From Dactylonectria macrodidyma (lineage: Eukaryota; Ascomycota; Sordariomycetes; Hypocreales; Nectriaceae): a stretch of 64,000 nt of DNA. How positions within the stretch are numbered: the first letter of the stretch is position 1; each line of letters opens with the position of its first letter. The notes beneath the pieces were generated by a model. The model was not told the origin of the DNA and ran no database searches. It saw only the letters and a list, made by a program, of their open reading frames with translations. The translations under genes were made by a program, and so were the position numbers. Of the stretch, positions 1 to 14,193 are shown piece by piece. The stretch covers positions 1 through 64,000 of the forward strand of contig JAGMUV010000042.1 of NCBI GenBank assembly GCA_020744425.1, written 5' to 3'.

Positions 1-87
1 TTGAGGCTTGGTTGGGCGCTTCTTTCGGCCGAACCTCTCAACTCCGACCGACCTGTGCGAAAAAGCGGCTTAGGTAAGCCCATCCGT

Positions 88-189
88 CCTCGCGCTATAC
101 CGCATTGAATTAATCGTGAGCCAAGACTTTTAAGTGGGCCTCGCACTATGCCCCATTGAATTAATCGTGAGCCAAGACTTTACTGTGGG
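88..189. repeat. Tandem duplication, about 51 bp x 2
   Basis: Two adjacent copies (88-138 and 139-189) share the core ATTGAATTAATCGTGAGCC followed by AAGACTTT. They differ by a few transitions (CGCGCTATACCGC against CGCACTATGCCCC). The surrounding 1-380 is of ordinary base composition and no gene was seen in it. Confidence 0.75.
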
Positions 190-379
190 TCCGCCCTCCC
201 ATCCACTCTATTTTCCTCTTTCTTTCTTCTAAATTCCATAACTAACTCTATAAAATAGCCACCGTGCTTAGGAAACCTCTCATAGCTTTCTATTAATTCT
301 TTTTAAATCAATATCCATTTTTCCATATTGTTTTCTAAAAAAGTGTACCCCACCCACAGCCGTCTGCGACCTAAACCTG

Positions 380-3300
380 ACCCCCAAATCGACACATAAA
401 GTATAATATTAAAGACTATAAGCTTCTTTAATAAACTATTAGTAGCTATTAAAGTAATAGTTTCTTTACTATATTTATTAATTAATACTTACTATATACT
501 TAACTAAAAGAAATCTTTTAGAAGAGCTACTTATAGATTCTTTATTCTTATTATATTATAAAAGATATTTAGTATTATTCCTAAGTCTAAGAGAATAGAA
601 TCTTATAATAAATAGTGTTTACTAGCTATTAAAGTAGTATTTATATTATAGGACCCTACTGGTCTAAGTTATATAAACCCTTCTAGTTTAATCTTTTTAA
701 TCTAATTAATTAGGTTATCTTTATTTCTTTTAATCCGCTATTTAATATAGTTAGTAATATACTTAATAAGTAGAAATCCTTATAGTATTCTCTTTAGAAA
801 GGTATAGTAATATTATATAAGTAGATAGAAGAAGTAATATATTAAGCACTTAGATTCCTTATTATTTCTAATACTCTAATAGAAATGCTTCTTACTTTTG
901 CTCTTTTATTAAGTGTTTTTTAAATAACTCTTATCTTATTCCTTTTAGCTACTTTTACTATAAAAGGCGCTTAGTGCAATTCTTACCTTCTTTAAAAGCT
1001 CTAGCTAGTTATTAATCACTTTATAAATATTTATTATAACTAGCTTAATAGTAAGAGTACTAGCTCTAACTTAAAGAGTCTAAGTTATATTATAAACATT
1101 AATCTATAACTCTATTAATATAGATTATAAGGCATTAGTTAAGTTATTAAGCTATTAATTAAGCTCTATTGCTTTTTAAAGCTTAATATCCTAGGCTTTA
1201 TTAATAGTATTCTTCTAATATATAAGCTAATTATTAATTATTTAATAGATTATGATTTTATTTAAATACAGTTTAATTAGTATCTTATAGTATACTTAGT
1301 AAGCCTTTTACTTATATTTATCTTTAGTAAAAGAGAACTTATTATAAAATGACTAAATCTATTTGATAAGAAACTTCTTATTTAAATAATAGTACTAAGA
1401 GTAAGTTTTATTAATTATATTTATAACTCAGTCTTTAATAGTCTTTATCTTTTTAACTATTTATAAGTATAGCTTATTATAATAATTATAGTTAATCTAT
1501 AGTGCATTATATATTTAAAGACCCTTTTTTATTAATTTATTAATATCTTAAGCTTAGATAATTATATTATTCCCTTTTTAAAAGGTTAGGTTATTATTAT
1601 CTATTTAAGCTATAATTATATTAGTACTTTAAGTAAAGGTTAATAAAGTATTAATAAGCGTTTTATAATTACTTAATGCATATTTCTTATAGAACTTTTT
1701 AATATTTAGAGGAGTTAGTACTATAAGTATAAGCTCTGGCTTATTAATCTTTATAAAGTTAAAGAAGTCCTAAAGGTCCTCTTTCTTAGCCTTTATTTTA
1801 AGTATTTTAAACTAAGTAATCTAATTATCTTTTATAATAAGCCTAGTAGTTAAATTAGTTATTATTATTCTTAATAAGTATTTTATAAGTGCTTATATAC
1901 AATCTATACTTAGTTAGGTATTTAATAAAGTAGTAATATAGTGTATAAGACTCTTAATTATTAAAAAGCTTATATAGTACTTAGATGATTTAATTATATA
2001 TATATTATCTATATATATTTAAGAGGTCTTCTAGCTATAACTGTGTATATATTCTAATTATTACTAAAAGTAGAGGCCTAAGGTATTTGTACTAATAAGC
2101 AGTCTTAACTCTAGAGGTCACTATATAATTGCTTAATTAGGTGCTTTATATATAATTCAATCTAATAATATTCTCTTTAGTATTATCTAACTATTGCCTC
2201 TTTAGTAAGCGATCTCTCTTCTTAAGAATCTAATTTTTATAAGCCTTTTTTTATTTTATACTTAGTTAGTTATATTATTTTATATTAACTTAGTTTACTA
2301 GTCTTAAATAGTAAGGGCCTTTTAATAAAGATATTAGTATTATAATATTATTATTAAAGTAATCCTTTAGCTTATTATTAAGCTATTATAAGTAATAATA
2401 TTTAATAGAGATTTCTATATTATACTTTTTAAATTACTTCTTTTTAATAATTAGCTCTTAATATATCCTAAGTTCTAATATTAAATAATTTAATTATTAT
2501 TTACTATTTATATCTAGTATTACTATTATAATATAAGTAATCTATTATTATCTGCCTTTATATCCTTTAATAATAAGTCTCTATCTTAAGATTAAGATTT
2601 AATAGCTTTATAATTATTAGTATATCCTTAGGACTAGATCCTTATTTATAAAGATATAACTATTCGCTCTAGTATTATATAGACCTTTAATTTTAATTAC
2701 TAATTCTAAACTTACTATTATATAAGGATAGTAAAGCTTCTCTTTATTAAGTAGTTTATTTATATTAATTAAGCCTTTATTAAAGATTAGTAATTATAAT
2801 TCAGGTCTTAAAGAAGAGACTTCTTTTAAGACTTATCTTTTTCTAACTTAAAGAATAACTTATCTAATTTATTAAAGATTATAATAATAATTATCTGCTC
2901 TACCTTCTTAGCTTTAGTATAAACTTTATTCACTTTGCCCTCCTTTAGATATTCTTAGTAAGTATAGCTAACTTTCTTATACTTAAAGCACTTCCTTTCT
3001 TTAGTTAGTTTATAAACTTCTAAGTCTTTAAAAGTCTATTTACTATTAATCTTAGTCTTTAAATACTTAAGTATTAAAATTACTAACTTTTTAATATCTT
3101 TCTTTTTAATAGTAGTATTATTACTCTTATTAATTTATAACTTATTAGTCTTCTTACTATCTTTCTTTATTAAGGTCTTTATATAAGTTTCTTTTATTAT
3201 TATAATATTACTAAGTGCTATTATAAAGGTATTAAAGCTTATCTCTTTAGTAAAGTGCTATATAATTATAATATGTTTTATCTTTACTAGCACTTTATTA

Positions 3301-5380
3301 TAAAGCTCTTTCTTTTAATCCTTTTTAAAAATCTTAGTATTATTTACTATAATTAAGAACTTAATATAAAAGCTATACTAACTACTATTAGTATAATATT
3401 TTAAGGCCTTAAACTCCTCTTATGTTTTAATCTTCTTATTCTTATTTTAAAAGAGAGTTATTAGAGCTTAGAAGATATCTTTAGTAATTTTAAAAATATC
3501 TTCTTCTGCATTCTTAAGTATATAAGGGCATAAATAGGCAATTATAATACTCTTATAATAACTGAAAATATAATATACCTTATCCTCCTCTTTAGAGTAA
3601 TCTTATAAGCTATTATATTATAGCTTATATCTGGCCTTAATAAGCCAGTCTTTAAAGTCCAGTTCCTTACTATTATTAAGTTTAAGTAAGTCACTCTCCT
3701 GCTTTTAGTATAGCTTAGTCTTAACTATTATCTCACTTTTAAGAAGCATATTTATATAAAGAGAGACAGTATATTATACTACTTTTAACTATACTAATTC
3801 CTTATTAATTTATACTATTTTAGTATAGGCTATTGCTTTAGCTTTAATTGCCTTATTATACTTTTTAATAAGTTACTTAATTATTTTAATATATTTATTA
3901 TATAGCTTAATAAGCTTATTTTATTACTTTTTAATTACTAATTACTTAATAAAATTATAAATTATTAAAGCTTATACTTTAAGGTATTTCTAGACTATTA
4001 ATTTAATATTATTAGTATTAATTAAAAAGTTCTTAAATCTTCTATTCTAATCTTTTATATAGATTATAAATCAGCTATTATTTATAATCTTATAAGTTTA
4101 AGCATTTAAATCTTCTTTAATAGAATCTACTATAAATTATATAAAAGGTCTAATAGATATTCTTTTATTATCTTTTATATTAATAGTCCTTTTACTATCC
4201 TTATTTATAGACTTAGTAAAGTACTATTAGACTTACTAATAAAAGGCACTCTTTTAATATATTTTATTAATACTCTCTTTATTAGCACTTTATATACCTA
4301 ACTTAAAGCTCTTAGTTATATTAACTACTAATAAGTTTTAGTTAATAATAGTTTATTATTCATACTTATATCTTATTATAAGTAAGTGGATTTATAGTTA
4401 GATTTAATATAATATTTAACTTTATATTAATATATATTAAAATTAATTAAGATATAAGTAAAAAGAATAAATAATTATAATATAATATTATAAGCTAAAT
4501 AAGATTAACTTAAGAAGTAATATTATTATATTATAAGAATACTATAATAAAGAGAAAAGAGAAAGTAAGTAAGTATATAGATATATATATATTTTAATAG
4601 TCTCTATAGCCTGTTTTATATATCTTAATTATATATTGACCCTACTTTAGGTCTAGTACTCTAAACACTCTTATTATAAAAAGCTTTAATAATATTATAT
4701 TTATTTTAAAATTAAAAATATAATAAAAGCATTATTTAATAATAAAGCTATTATAATATATAGAAGTAAATAATCGCTATTAAAACCGCTATTCAGACTT
4801 TTGTTTTTATATTACTATATTCCTTATTACTATATTTCTATATAGTTATATATTTATATTACTTAAGTTATTATAAAACGAAGGACTTAATTAATTAATT
4901 AACCTAATTATAAATAGACTCTTATCCCTCCTTTTTTAACTACTAAGAACTTATTAATAGAACCTCCCTTTACTATATCCTTCTATTATTCTCAGTCCTT
5001 TTATATATTAATAATAGTTATATTACTTATAACTTATATTATCCACTTTTTATTAATATTAGCTAATAATTTAAAGAATACTATTTCTTCTAAAGATATT
5101 TTAATTACTAGCTTTACTATTAGTTATTTTAAAAAGTACTATTTATTTTTAATCTAGTTCTTAAATTATTAGTTATCTTTAAAAAGGTATAATCTTAAGA
5201 ATACTTTAGTCTTTATTAGAGGTTACTAAGTAGTAGAAGTATAAGCTTATAGCTTATATAAGGATATTCTTATAAAGAATAATAAAGTAAGAGGTATATG
5301 AAGATAAGAGTGTCTTATCAGAAGATAGTTTATTATAGTGTATAGTAATAGTGTATGATTTTATTATATGAGGAAATAAG
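380..5380 (-). mobile_element. Heavily RIP-mutated retroelement relic
   Basis: This stretch is extremely AT-rich and has no usable ORF. Read on the minus strand, 2943-2993 encodes a decayed CCHC zinc knuckle: C-F-K-Y-x4-Y-x4-Y, where each Y (TAT) is a one-step G-to-A derivative of Cys or His, which fits CX2CX4HX4C of a Gag protein. Downstream on the same strand, around 2650-2685, is a sequence reading LYNTRANSYIF, which is one transition per codon away from a retroviral-type protease LYDTGANSYIF. A plus-strand YLDDLIIY-like string near 1978-2005 is probably chance or a second nested relic. No LTR pair was found, so the limits are approximate and the superfamily is not settled. The organism's RIP is inferred from the transition-only damage. 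Confidence 0.5.
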
Positions 5381-6353
5381 CCCTAGGGGTAGTCCTTCTT
5401 TTATAGACAAATTGAGCCGGCAAATATATAGTCACTAAGACATAAAATATACCATTAAGAAGCCCAAAAATTCAGCTATTCAATAGTATTATTTTTGTAA
5501 TTATATGTCAAGGAAATGCCAAGATATTTTGATTTCAAATCACAGAGGAATTGAAAGCTTTGATTATAAAGCAAAATTGCTTGATTTCAAAGCACGGACT
5601 AATATTAGGCCGACTAGCTATTATTGGTTATATAGTGTGAATAGTGTTATTAATACTGTGTTTTAGTATATTTAAATAGAATTTTATATAGAATTTTTAA
5701 GCTTATAATAAAGCTTAAAACTTAGCTTATTAAAGGAGATATATATATTTATATATTTATTTAGGTTTAACAGTCTTAAAGATTACTAAAGTGACTTACT
5801 TACTATTAAAGAGTTACTAAGTCTTAATAGTTCTAGTTTCTTTAAGACTATAATCTGCTACTATAGCCTTTAGCTTATTAAGGGTTTCTATATCCTTATT
5901 AAGCTTAGTATCTAAGTTATATATAAAAAGAGCATAGTAGCTACTAAAACCCGAGTTACTAAGAGCGTGGAGTGTGTTATACTAGACGTTCATTATAGTA
6001 TTCGTTATAGTTAGTCTCTGATGAGTTGAATTGCGATCTGGAATTGTAAAGAGGTAATTGAATTGTGACGTGAGTATGAGTTGGAATTGCGACGAGGTAA
6101 CTTGGAATACGACGAATGCAGAGCCCTCATAGGGCTTTTATCATATGACGATTTTACCTTCTGACATCTAGCTTTTCTGTCTAGCTTTTCTAGTAACGCA
6201 TCTCAAAGGGTTGAATAGGACAGTAAGGCTTGCACCCTAATGCAGTAAAAACTCTAGTCATTCTGAGTTACTGTTACTTTAGGCTTGGGTTTTGGGCCCT
6301 TATACTATTATTCACTATTAGTTATATTTTTTTTTTAACTGTTTAACCTCTGG
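5381..6353. other. Gene-free spacer before chromovirus
   Basis: This is a moderately AT-rich spacer between two retroelements. At about 6018-6115 a short imperfect repeat of GAATTGCGA/GAATTGTGACG type is visible. No ORF or recognisable domain was seen. Confidence 0.5.
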
Positions 6354-6769
6354 TGTGACGGCTGGGCTTACACTAGGGCTCTAGGGTAGGTCCAGGGCGT
6401 GTAGTGTTTATGATCTAGTGGATCAGGACGTCGTAGTAAGCAATATAGGTCACGGTCTAGTAATAGTAGAATAGTAGATTCAATATAACCAAGTGTGTTA
6501 ATAGCTAATGAGGCTATCTCTATGAAAGTGCTGAATGAATGTACTTATATACTAATGCTGTCTTATTAGGCTTACTAAGTAAGAGTGAGCCTAGCTTTAT
6601 GGCTCACTAGGCGTAGGTGAGCCTAGTCTTGCGGCTTATCCTGAATAAGTAAGCTGGGCGCTCTGGCTCACTTATACGGGGTGAGTTCAGGGTCTAGTAT
6701 CATATGAAAAAGTGAGTACGTCATGGTTCTGCCAGTTATGACCGCCTAGTCTCAACCTAGGCCATAACA
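6354..6769 (-). repeat. 3' LTR of chromovirus
   Basis: This 416-bp LTR begins TGTGACGGCTGGG and ends GGCCATAACA on the plus strand. It aligns end to end with 14194-14609 and differs only by scattered transitions. Because the coding strand is minus and the purine tract lies at 6770-6790, this is the 3' LTR. Confidence 0.93.
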
Positions 6770-6790
6770 CAATATCTCCCCTCCTATTAG
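6770..6790 (-). promoter_or_regulatory. Polypurine tract of chromovirus
   Basis: On the minus strand the sequence AGGAGGGGAGATATTG lies directly upstream of the 3' LTR terminus. This is the position and composition expected for the plus-strand priming site of an LTR retrotransposon, and it fixes the element's orientation. The same tract follows the LTR of the second copy at about 62459-62478. Confidence 0.75.
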
Positions 6791-6884
6791 TCATATCCCC
6801 ATAGCCATCTTTAAGACCGTTTTTCATGCATTTATTAGTGCATTCCTAACTTACTTCTTTAAATATTCCTAATATATTAATAGG

Positions 6885-7640
6885 ATAAATAGTCAAATTT
6901 CGAAGCGTCCTCCGAATTCCTATGAAATCCTTAAGTCGATAGTGAGCAAACTGATTAAGGCTGCTTCTACTAAAGGCCTTCAGGTTCCTATTTCTACTAT
7001 GAATATGCTAGTCCTTACTATAGCCATCAAAGAGTTCAGTTTCAAAGTAATACCATATTCTCATTATATTACCTATAGGCATATATATAAGATGCTAGAT
7101 AAGGGGTCTAAAAAATATGGTTTTTATACTAAGAGGGGTCGTCCTTATAATATAACTAGTATTCTCCTAAATTTTTATAAGTCATTTAGTAGTTTTTATC
7201 GTTTATTACTAAAATGAGCATAGTAACTCACGTTATTACTAAGGCCAAACGCCTTAGTACGAAGGAGTCAGAGTTAGAAGAAGGATTTCTTAAGAAACAG
7301 GCTACTCTCAAGGCGGCTTAGGATGAATTTAATAAAGCCTTAGACCTTCTAGAGCGCGCTCGTCACTAGCGCTAATCTTTAGTTACTAAGGGTCAGGAGA
7401 TAACTCATCATAGTCTTAAATCATTAGAAGAGTTAGAAGCATTAGAATAGGCAGAGCGCGAAGCTACTATCAATATTCAGTCTCTAGTGCATGCTAACAT
7501 TATCGACTAGGGCTCCGTTAGTTATAACCCTTTGTTTAGTTCTAGTATTATTAGCGAAAGTTCTTCAGTAGGCGCTGCATATAGGTAAGGTTCTTAGCGG
7601 GTTCCTATTAGTTACTACTTTCAGAGTAGTTCTTCTATTT
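6885..7640 (+). pseudogene. Antisense accessory ORF inside chromovirus (coiled-coil)
   Basis: A reading frame runs opposite to gag-pol in the gap between the chromodomain and the 3' LTR. The start is ATA at 6885 here, but the second copy keeps ATG at the same place (62577), so ATG is probably ancestral. The first part (to a TGA ending at 7217) is free of stops for about 110 codons and includes KGLQVPISTMNML and KKYGFYTKRGRPYN. A second part in the next frame starts at an ATG overlapping that stop (7214). It reads as a Lys/Glu-rich coiled coil (KESELEEGFLKKQ, SLEELEALE) interrupted only by TAG codons that restore to Gln. One lost base could explain the frame change, or there were two overlapping ORFs. 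Its last codons overlap the chromodomain on the other strand. Function unknown; similar antisense frames are known from some plant gypsy elements. Confidence 0.6.
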
Positions 7641-10600
7641 AATAAAGTATTCGGCCTTATTATTCCTAACTCGCATATTACGGATTTCTTTGACTTCATA
7701 TTCTTTTAGTCCTTTAACCTCAGTCTCGTATTCATTACTATACTTAACGTAAATTGTGTCCTTCGCAGTCTTAAGGAGTAAGATGTAAAAGACTGGGTGA
7801 AATCTGACTTTTAGTAATAAGTCTAACCAGTAGTTATTTTCTAAGATTTTTTTAATGATTTTATAAGGTCCGATATATTTATAGTCCAGTTTTTTATTTT
7901 CTCTTTTTATTTTGATGTTTTTTATGGCAAGGTATACTATGTCTCCCTCCTAGAAGGATAGTCCCTTTATCCGTTTTTTATTATAGTATTTTTTTATCTG
8001 GTTTCTAATAAATTCAAGTTCAGTCCTTATTTCTTTATATAGATTTTTCAATTTTTCTAATATAAGGATAGCTTTAGGGATAATCAATCTATTATGACTT
8101 ACTTTATAAGCATCTAGAGTGAATCTGAAATTAGTATATACTAAAATAAGCTTTATGCTTTTATAAACAGCTATATTATAGCTTAACTATATAGTTAGAA
8201 GCTTCTTAATCTAATCATTCTATTTATAATTAATATAGTATTGGAAGTACTATTCTAGTATTTGATTCATTCTTTCTATCTGTCTGTCAGTCTGTGGTTA
8301 GAATGCTATTAAGAGTCAGTAGTTTAATCCTAAATAGTCTATTAGTACTTACTAAAACTTAAAAGCGAATGGAGGTCTTCTATTAGAAAGAATTTCTAAA
8401 GGTAGCCTATAAATACTAATAATATTTCTTAAGAAAATATAAGCAAACTACTCTACATCTATTAATTCTTAGTAAAGTATAAAATAGGAAAATTTTATAA
8501 GTCTATCTATAATAATAAGAATGCTATTATAGAGGGTTCTAATTATAGAGTCCTCTAATAAGGGTAACTTCATAATGAAATCTATTATAATAGAGTCCTA
8601 TAGTCAGCTTGCGATAAGTAGGGATTGCAGTTCTTTATATAGTTTATAACATTATGCCTTAGTTTTTACACAAAGGTTGTATTATCAGACAATAGTTCAA
8701 ACTACTGCCTTCATTCTAAAGAATTTATAGGTCATTCTAACTCTATCGAAGGTTTTATTAACTCCCTAATGTCCGTATAGTAGGTATTCATAAATTTCCT
8801 ATACGAGTTTATACTATAATTCTTTTAGAACTTACTACTTCTTCATTCACTTATCTTTAGGTAGTATATTATTATACTCCTGGATTTATCTAAGCAGTAA
8901 GTTTCCTTATTTTACTAAGTATTATATTATAGCAATTATTCTAAAGATATATAGTTAGTCCTTAGGGCATTCAGAGCATTCTACTATTAAGTCCTTTATA
9001 GTTCTATATATATTTTCTATTATATAGAATTCCTCTATTTACATAGTAGTTCGGATAGGTGTTCCATCATATGCTTAGTTATAGTAGTATTATATAAGGT
9101 AATTCTTTATATTATCTAATATGATGATTCTACTGTCTTTACTTCATTTAATATGCCTCTTCTAAGGATGGCTGCTAGTGACTTAGTTGAATTAGTAGTT
9201 ATCTGGTTCTTCTAGCTTTTTTAAGTATTCTACTAGTAGTTGCTTTAGTAGGTAATACTTCGGGCATTCTTCGATTATGAATTAGAGTGCATTATCTAGA
9301 GTATATATAAGGTATATTTTAGCAATATATTAGTATAGTATATTAATATCTCTATTATAAGGGCCTTCCTTATATAAGTCTTCCACTATTTAATATTTAA
9401 AAGCATAGGGGATAATAATGCATCTATCTTAATACTTAACTTATCTTATATAACCTCATGCTCAATCTATAAAGTCTTATGCAAGTCCTATTACCCGTAT
9501 TAGCTTTAGGTATTCTAACTATAGGGGTGTTATTCCCTTCTAGGCTCTTATAATAAACTTCTGTTTTAAGTATCCTTTAGGCATAAAGTATAGGAGTTAT
9601 TCATTAACTATTCTCTTACTATTATCGAAGTTATATTATTAACTAATAGCATTAGCTCTTCCATTCTCTAAGCCTTTATAATAAATAATAATATAATCAA
9701 ATTCTAAGAAGTATTCAGCATATTATAATTATCGTCCGCTAAGTTCTTAGGTAGTAGCAAAGTACGAGATATTCTTATAATCCATATAGACCTTAATTTT
9801 ATACTTACTTCCTAAGAGGTAATATCGAAATTCCTTAAAAGCATTAATAATTATAAGGAATTCTTTATTATAAATAGGGTAGTTAAGTTCTACGCTATGC
9901 ATTTTATAAGAAAAGAAGGCGATAGGGTGTAGTATTCTATCATTATCTTATTATCCGATCTAAGCGCTTTATGCGAAGTCTAAAGAGTCTGTTTCTAATT
10001 CGATTTCTCATTCGAAGTCGAAGGTTATTAAAATAGGTTTGCTTAAAATAATCTCCTTAATTTTATTAAATGCGCTTTCTATAATAGCATCCTATTAAAA
10101 GTTTACTCCTTTTCATATAAGGTTAGTAAGTAATATAGTATGCTTATTAAACCCTTTAATGAATTTTCGATAGTAGTTAGTGAATCTGAAGAAGGCTTGC
10201 ACTTCTATAACATTCATTAGTTTCGGCTATTTACTAATTACGGCGATTTTCTTTAGATCTATCTTAATCTTATTATAAGAGATTATATATTTAAGAAATT
10301 CTACTTCTAGAGTATAGAAATGACTTTTCTCTAGTTCGACTAATAACCTATAGTCTTATAGTACTTATAGTACTTTATAAATATACTTAGTATATTCTTC
10401 TTCCATTTTAAAGAAGATAAGAATATTATCTAAATAGTATATAATAAATATATTAAAATACTCTTATAGTATGTTATTAATTATTCATTAAAATATAGCT
10501 AGTGTGTTTATAAGTCTAAAAAGCATAATGAAGTATTTATATAATCTAAACTTTATTCTAAAGGCGGTTTTTTATTCGTATCCTTTTTTAATACGGATAA

Positions 10601-13600
10601 GGCTATATGCATTTTTAAGATCTAGTACTATAAAGAACTTCATCCTATAGAGTCAGTCCTTAAGCTCTGTAATGAGTAGTAATAGGGTTCGATCTTTTAG
10701 TATAATATTATTTAAGTAGTAGTAGTCTATAATAAGTCAGAGCTTACCATTCTTTTTAAGAATGAATATAACTAGATAGCCGGCTAAGGACTTCGATATT
10801 CTAATATATCCTTTTTATAGCATATCTTCAATATATTCCTTAAGTATTTATAATTATATTTCATTAAGGTTAAAAATCTTATAGAATGTAGGTAACGTTC
10901 TGTCTTTTAGTATAATTTCATAGTCCTATTAACTGAATTCTAGTAGTCCTATCTTAAGTTCTTCTATAAAGAGCTTTTTATAGATACAGTACTATATTAG
11001 TATGTTCTTAAGCCTATTATCTTTAGGATTTTTTTAGCGTTCTTTCTTTTATTTTTTAAGGTCTTCGTTTATTTCTCTAAACTATTATTATAAGCATCTG
11101 ATTATCCTTTGGAATGTGTTTTTCTTATCTTTCTAATGCTTATATTATATTCCTATTAAAAGTAATAAGGTATCTGTTATTTCTTTATACGAAGTCTTAC
11201 TCTTACTATCTTCAGAGGTTAAGATAGGAAATTCTCCTTCTTCTAAGTCATCTTTATTATTACTGAGGAGTATGTTATCATTATTAACTAATACCTAGCC
11301 AGTTCTCTAGTTAATATATAGGTTGTATTTTCTCAGCTATGGATACCTAAGTATAATATTATAATGCTTTATTAGGATAATATTAAAGGTAATGCTTTAG
11401 TTCTTTCTATTAATAAAAACCTTTAAGTGATTAAGTTCTTTAGTAATCTATCCGTCTTTATAATCGAATATATTGCCTTTAAGGTTATGCAATGTATAGG
11501 CTTCCTTCTTATACTTCTATAGTAGCTTTAGCTTATTAACTACCTTTAGATTAATATAGTCCGCTTTAGCTCCACTGTCTACTAATGCAGTAAGTTATAT
11601 ACTATTAACTCACACTTATAGCTCGAGTATCTTTCATTTAATTACTATTTATACTGTATATAGAGCTTTTGATAAAGGTGATTTTCCTTTTATATTATCA
11701 CTTGCCTATCGCTTTTCTATAAGTAGTATTTATCGTTTTTTATCTGTAGTGCCTATATATCTCACTTAGTATAGTCAGTCATTAGGTCTTTCTATTCATC
11801 TTATTATATATACTATAGGTCAATCTTAGCTTAAGTATAAATTAAGTAATCTTCTTTATCGTACTATATTAAGTTCTCTAGTCCTTTAATGTATTCTAAG
11901 GGGAAAAACTTATTAGAGTACTCAAGCACTATAATCCTATTAATAGGTCTAAAGCTTTTTATTTAATAGCCCTTAGTTTTATTATAAAGGTATAGTATAA
12001 ATACTAGGTAGTCTTCTAGCTGTATAAGAAAGCAGTTATTCTTTTACTTACTATAAATATATTTTTCATAATAAGGGTTATAGCATAAGACCTATAAGAG
12101 TTCATAGTACTAGAGGTCATCCATTCTAACATAAGGGTCATTTAGGAATTCTCCTCAGAGTATTTCCTCATCGCCTTATACTTTAAGTCTTAATCTAGTA
12201 TAAATATAGAGATCCTCCTTAGCTTAGGGTTCTTATCTTTCTCTAACTATTTACTAGTATCGATCTTTATTACTTAGCTATATACGAATTCCCTATAGGT
12301 CAATTTCCGCTATATTCTACTATTCCTTTATTATTAAGGGTTCCCTATATTCTTTATAGTAGGGGTCTGCTCGTTTATTATTACTACTATCCGGGTATTC
12401 GTCTGTAAGTACGAAGATGAGCTCTAGTTCCTAACTGAGTTATTTATCTAAAATGCAGTAAGCTTCTAGGCATTATCTGCCTTCAGCTGTTTTACTTCGT
12501 AAGGGTTTATAGCGCTTACTAGTACTAATGTCTTATCGTTTGCTACCTCGCTTAGGTTTCTTATTATTATAGAGTTTATTCTAGATCTATTTGCCTTTCT
12601 TAGAAAATAATACTAAGCATTCGTTTTTTATATAACTAACCTATTAGTAATTGTAGTTATTATTAGTTCGCATAGCTTGGGTCTTAGGCGGCTGGAAGGT
12701 TGTGCTGAATGCGTTCCTTACTTAGCTATAGTCTACCTTGACCTGGCTTAGCTGTCTATTAGGGATCTCTTCCTTAACTTTCTTTTAGTAAGATTCGCCA
12801 TCCTCTGGGATAGGTGTGAATCGTATTATGCATTTATCGCCTTTCTTAACCATCATAAGGATTTTCCTGTTTATACTTACTAGGGGTCGTCCTTTTAGGA
12901 TCAGAGTCTAGCCCTAGGGCTGCCTGGTTAGGATGATCTATTATAAGAAATAGGATCCTAGTGACGGTTTTGGTTTATACGGCTCGTTCTTAGCTTCTTC
13001 CTCCGTTTTATATAGCTGGCTGGAGTGCAGTTATAGCAATCCTTTAGGAGCGCCAGTTTCATTATAGCCGCTTCTAGTCATAGCAAGGGTCTTTAAAGAG
13101 TGCTAGTAGTTAGTAGATCGGAGGTTCTTACCTTCCAGCATAGGCTTATGCTTCTAGTTTATCTTAAGGCTTTAGTATTTATTCTTAAAGTGTCCCATTT
13201 TATTATAATTCCAGCATTTGACCTTAGAGTAGTCCTACTAAGCTGCTCTAAGTTCTATAGGTCTGGCTTGAGTTCTGTAGGAAGTGTTAACCTAGTTCTT
13301 ATTTTTCTAGTTATCTTAGTTCTTTAGGTAATACAGATTATAGTTATTTCCTCAGCCTCTTCATTAGTTCTCGGCCTTCTCCCTTTATCTTTTATACTAT
13401 CATTCGTCGATTTTAATAGCTATAGTAATATACTCAGTAAGTATGTTAGGTCAGTCAGCCTTATATAGCTCGTCCTTAACTTCTTCTTTAAGTCTTTAGT
13501 AAAAGATTTCTATAAGTATATTATTATCCTATTCTAGTTTAGAAGCGACTTATTAGAATATAATAGTATAAGTAGTAGTAGATTTAGTTTACTTAATCTT

Positions 13601-14193
13601 ATAGATCTTAGTTACTGCCTGCCTTTCTTTATTAACTATATTAAAAGTATCTTTAAGTGCTTCTTTAAAATTCTCCTAGTCTATGAAGATATTAACAATA
13701 TCTTAGTCCTAGCTTGCTTTATTATTATTCAGAAAGTCCCTTATAATTAGTTCAAACCAGTCCTTAGCATTCCCCGTTATTAGGTTATTCGTAAATAATA
13801 AGCATGCTTCGTCTAATATAAGACATCATAAGAAGAATCGAAAGTATCCCTTTATCCTAGTAATAAATAGAATTACATCGCTTAGCGAACCATCGAATGG
13901 TTCGGGCTTTAGTAGCTTGATCGTTTTTCTTAGGTCGCGGTCATTATTTACAATTAGCGCAGCGGGTGCTATAGGTGCGGGTTGGTTCTATATCTACTAC
14001 TACAGGCTATGAATAAGGGCGCGAAGTTACTAGACCTCTGTTACCATTTTAGCGTTACTTAGTAGGGTCGTATATGCTGGGGGTGCGGGTACACCGCTCA
14101 GAGTAGTAGGAGTTCAGTTTATTCTGGACATACTAATAGTATAAAGTATTGCTTAGGTCAACATAGTAATATACTGAATAAGAGCTATTAATA

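Noticed and set aside
1978..2010. Plus-strand YLDDLIIY as a reverse transcriptase active site
   Set aside because: The better supported Gag and protease traces in this relic are on the minus strand, and neighbouring plus-strand residues do not match reverse transcriptase blocks. In DNA this AT-rich such strings arise by chance.
13100..13327. Plus-strand 75-codon hydrophobic frame
   Set aside because: It is the complement of the chromovirus Gag zinc-knuckle region and starts at a non-ATG codon.
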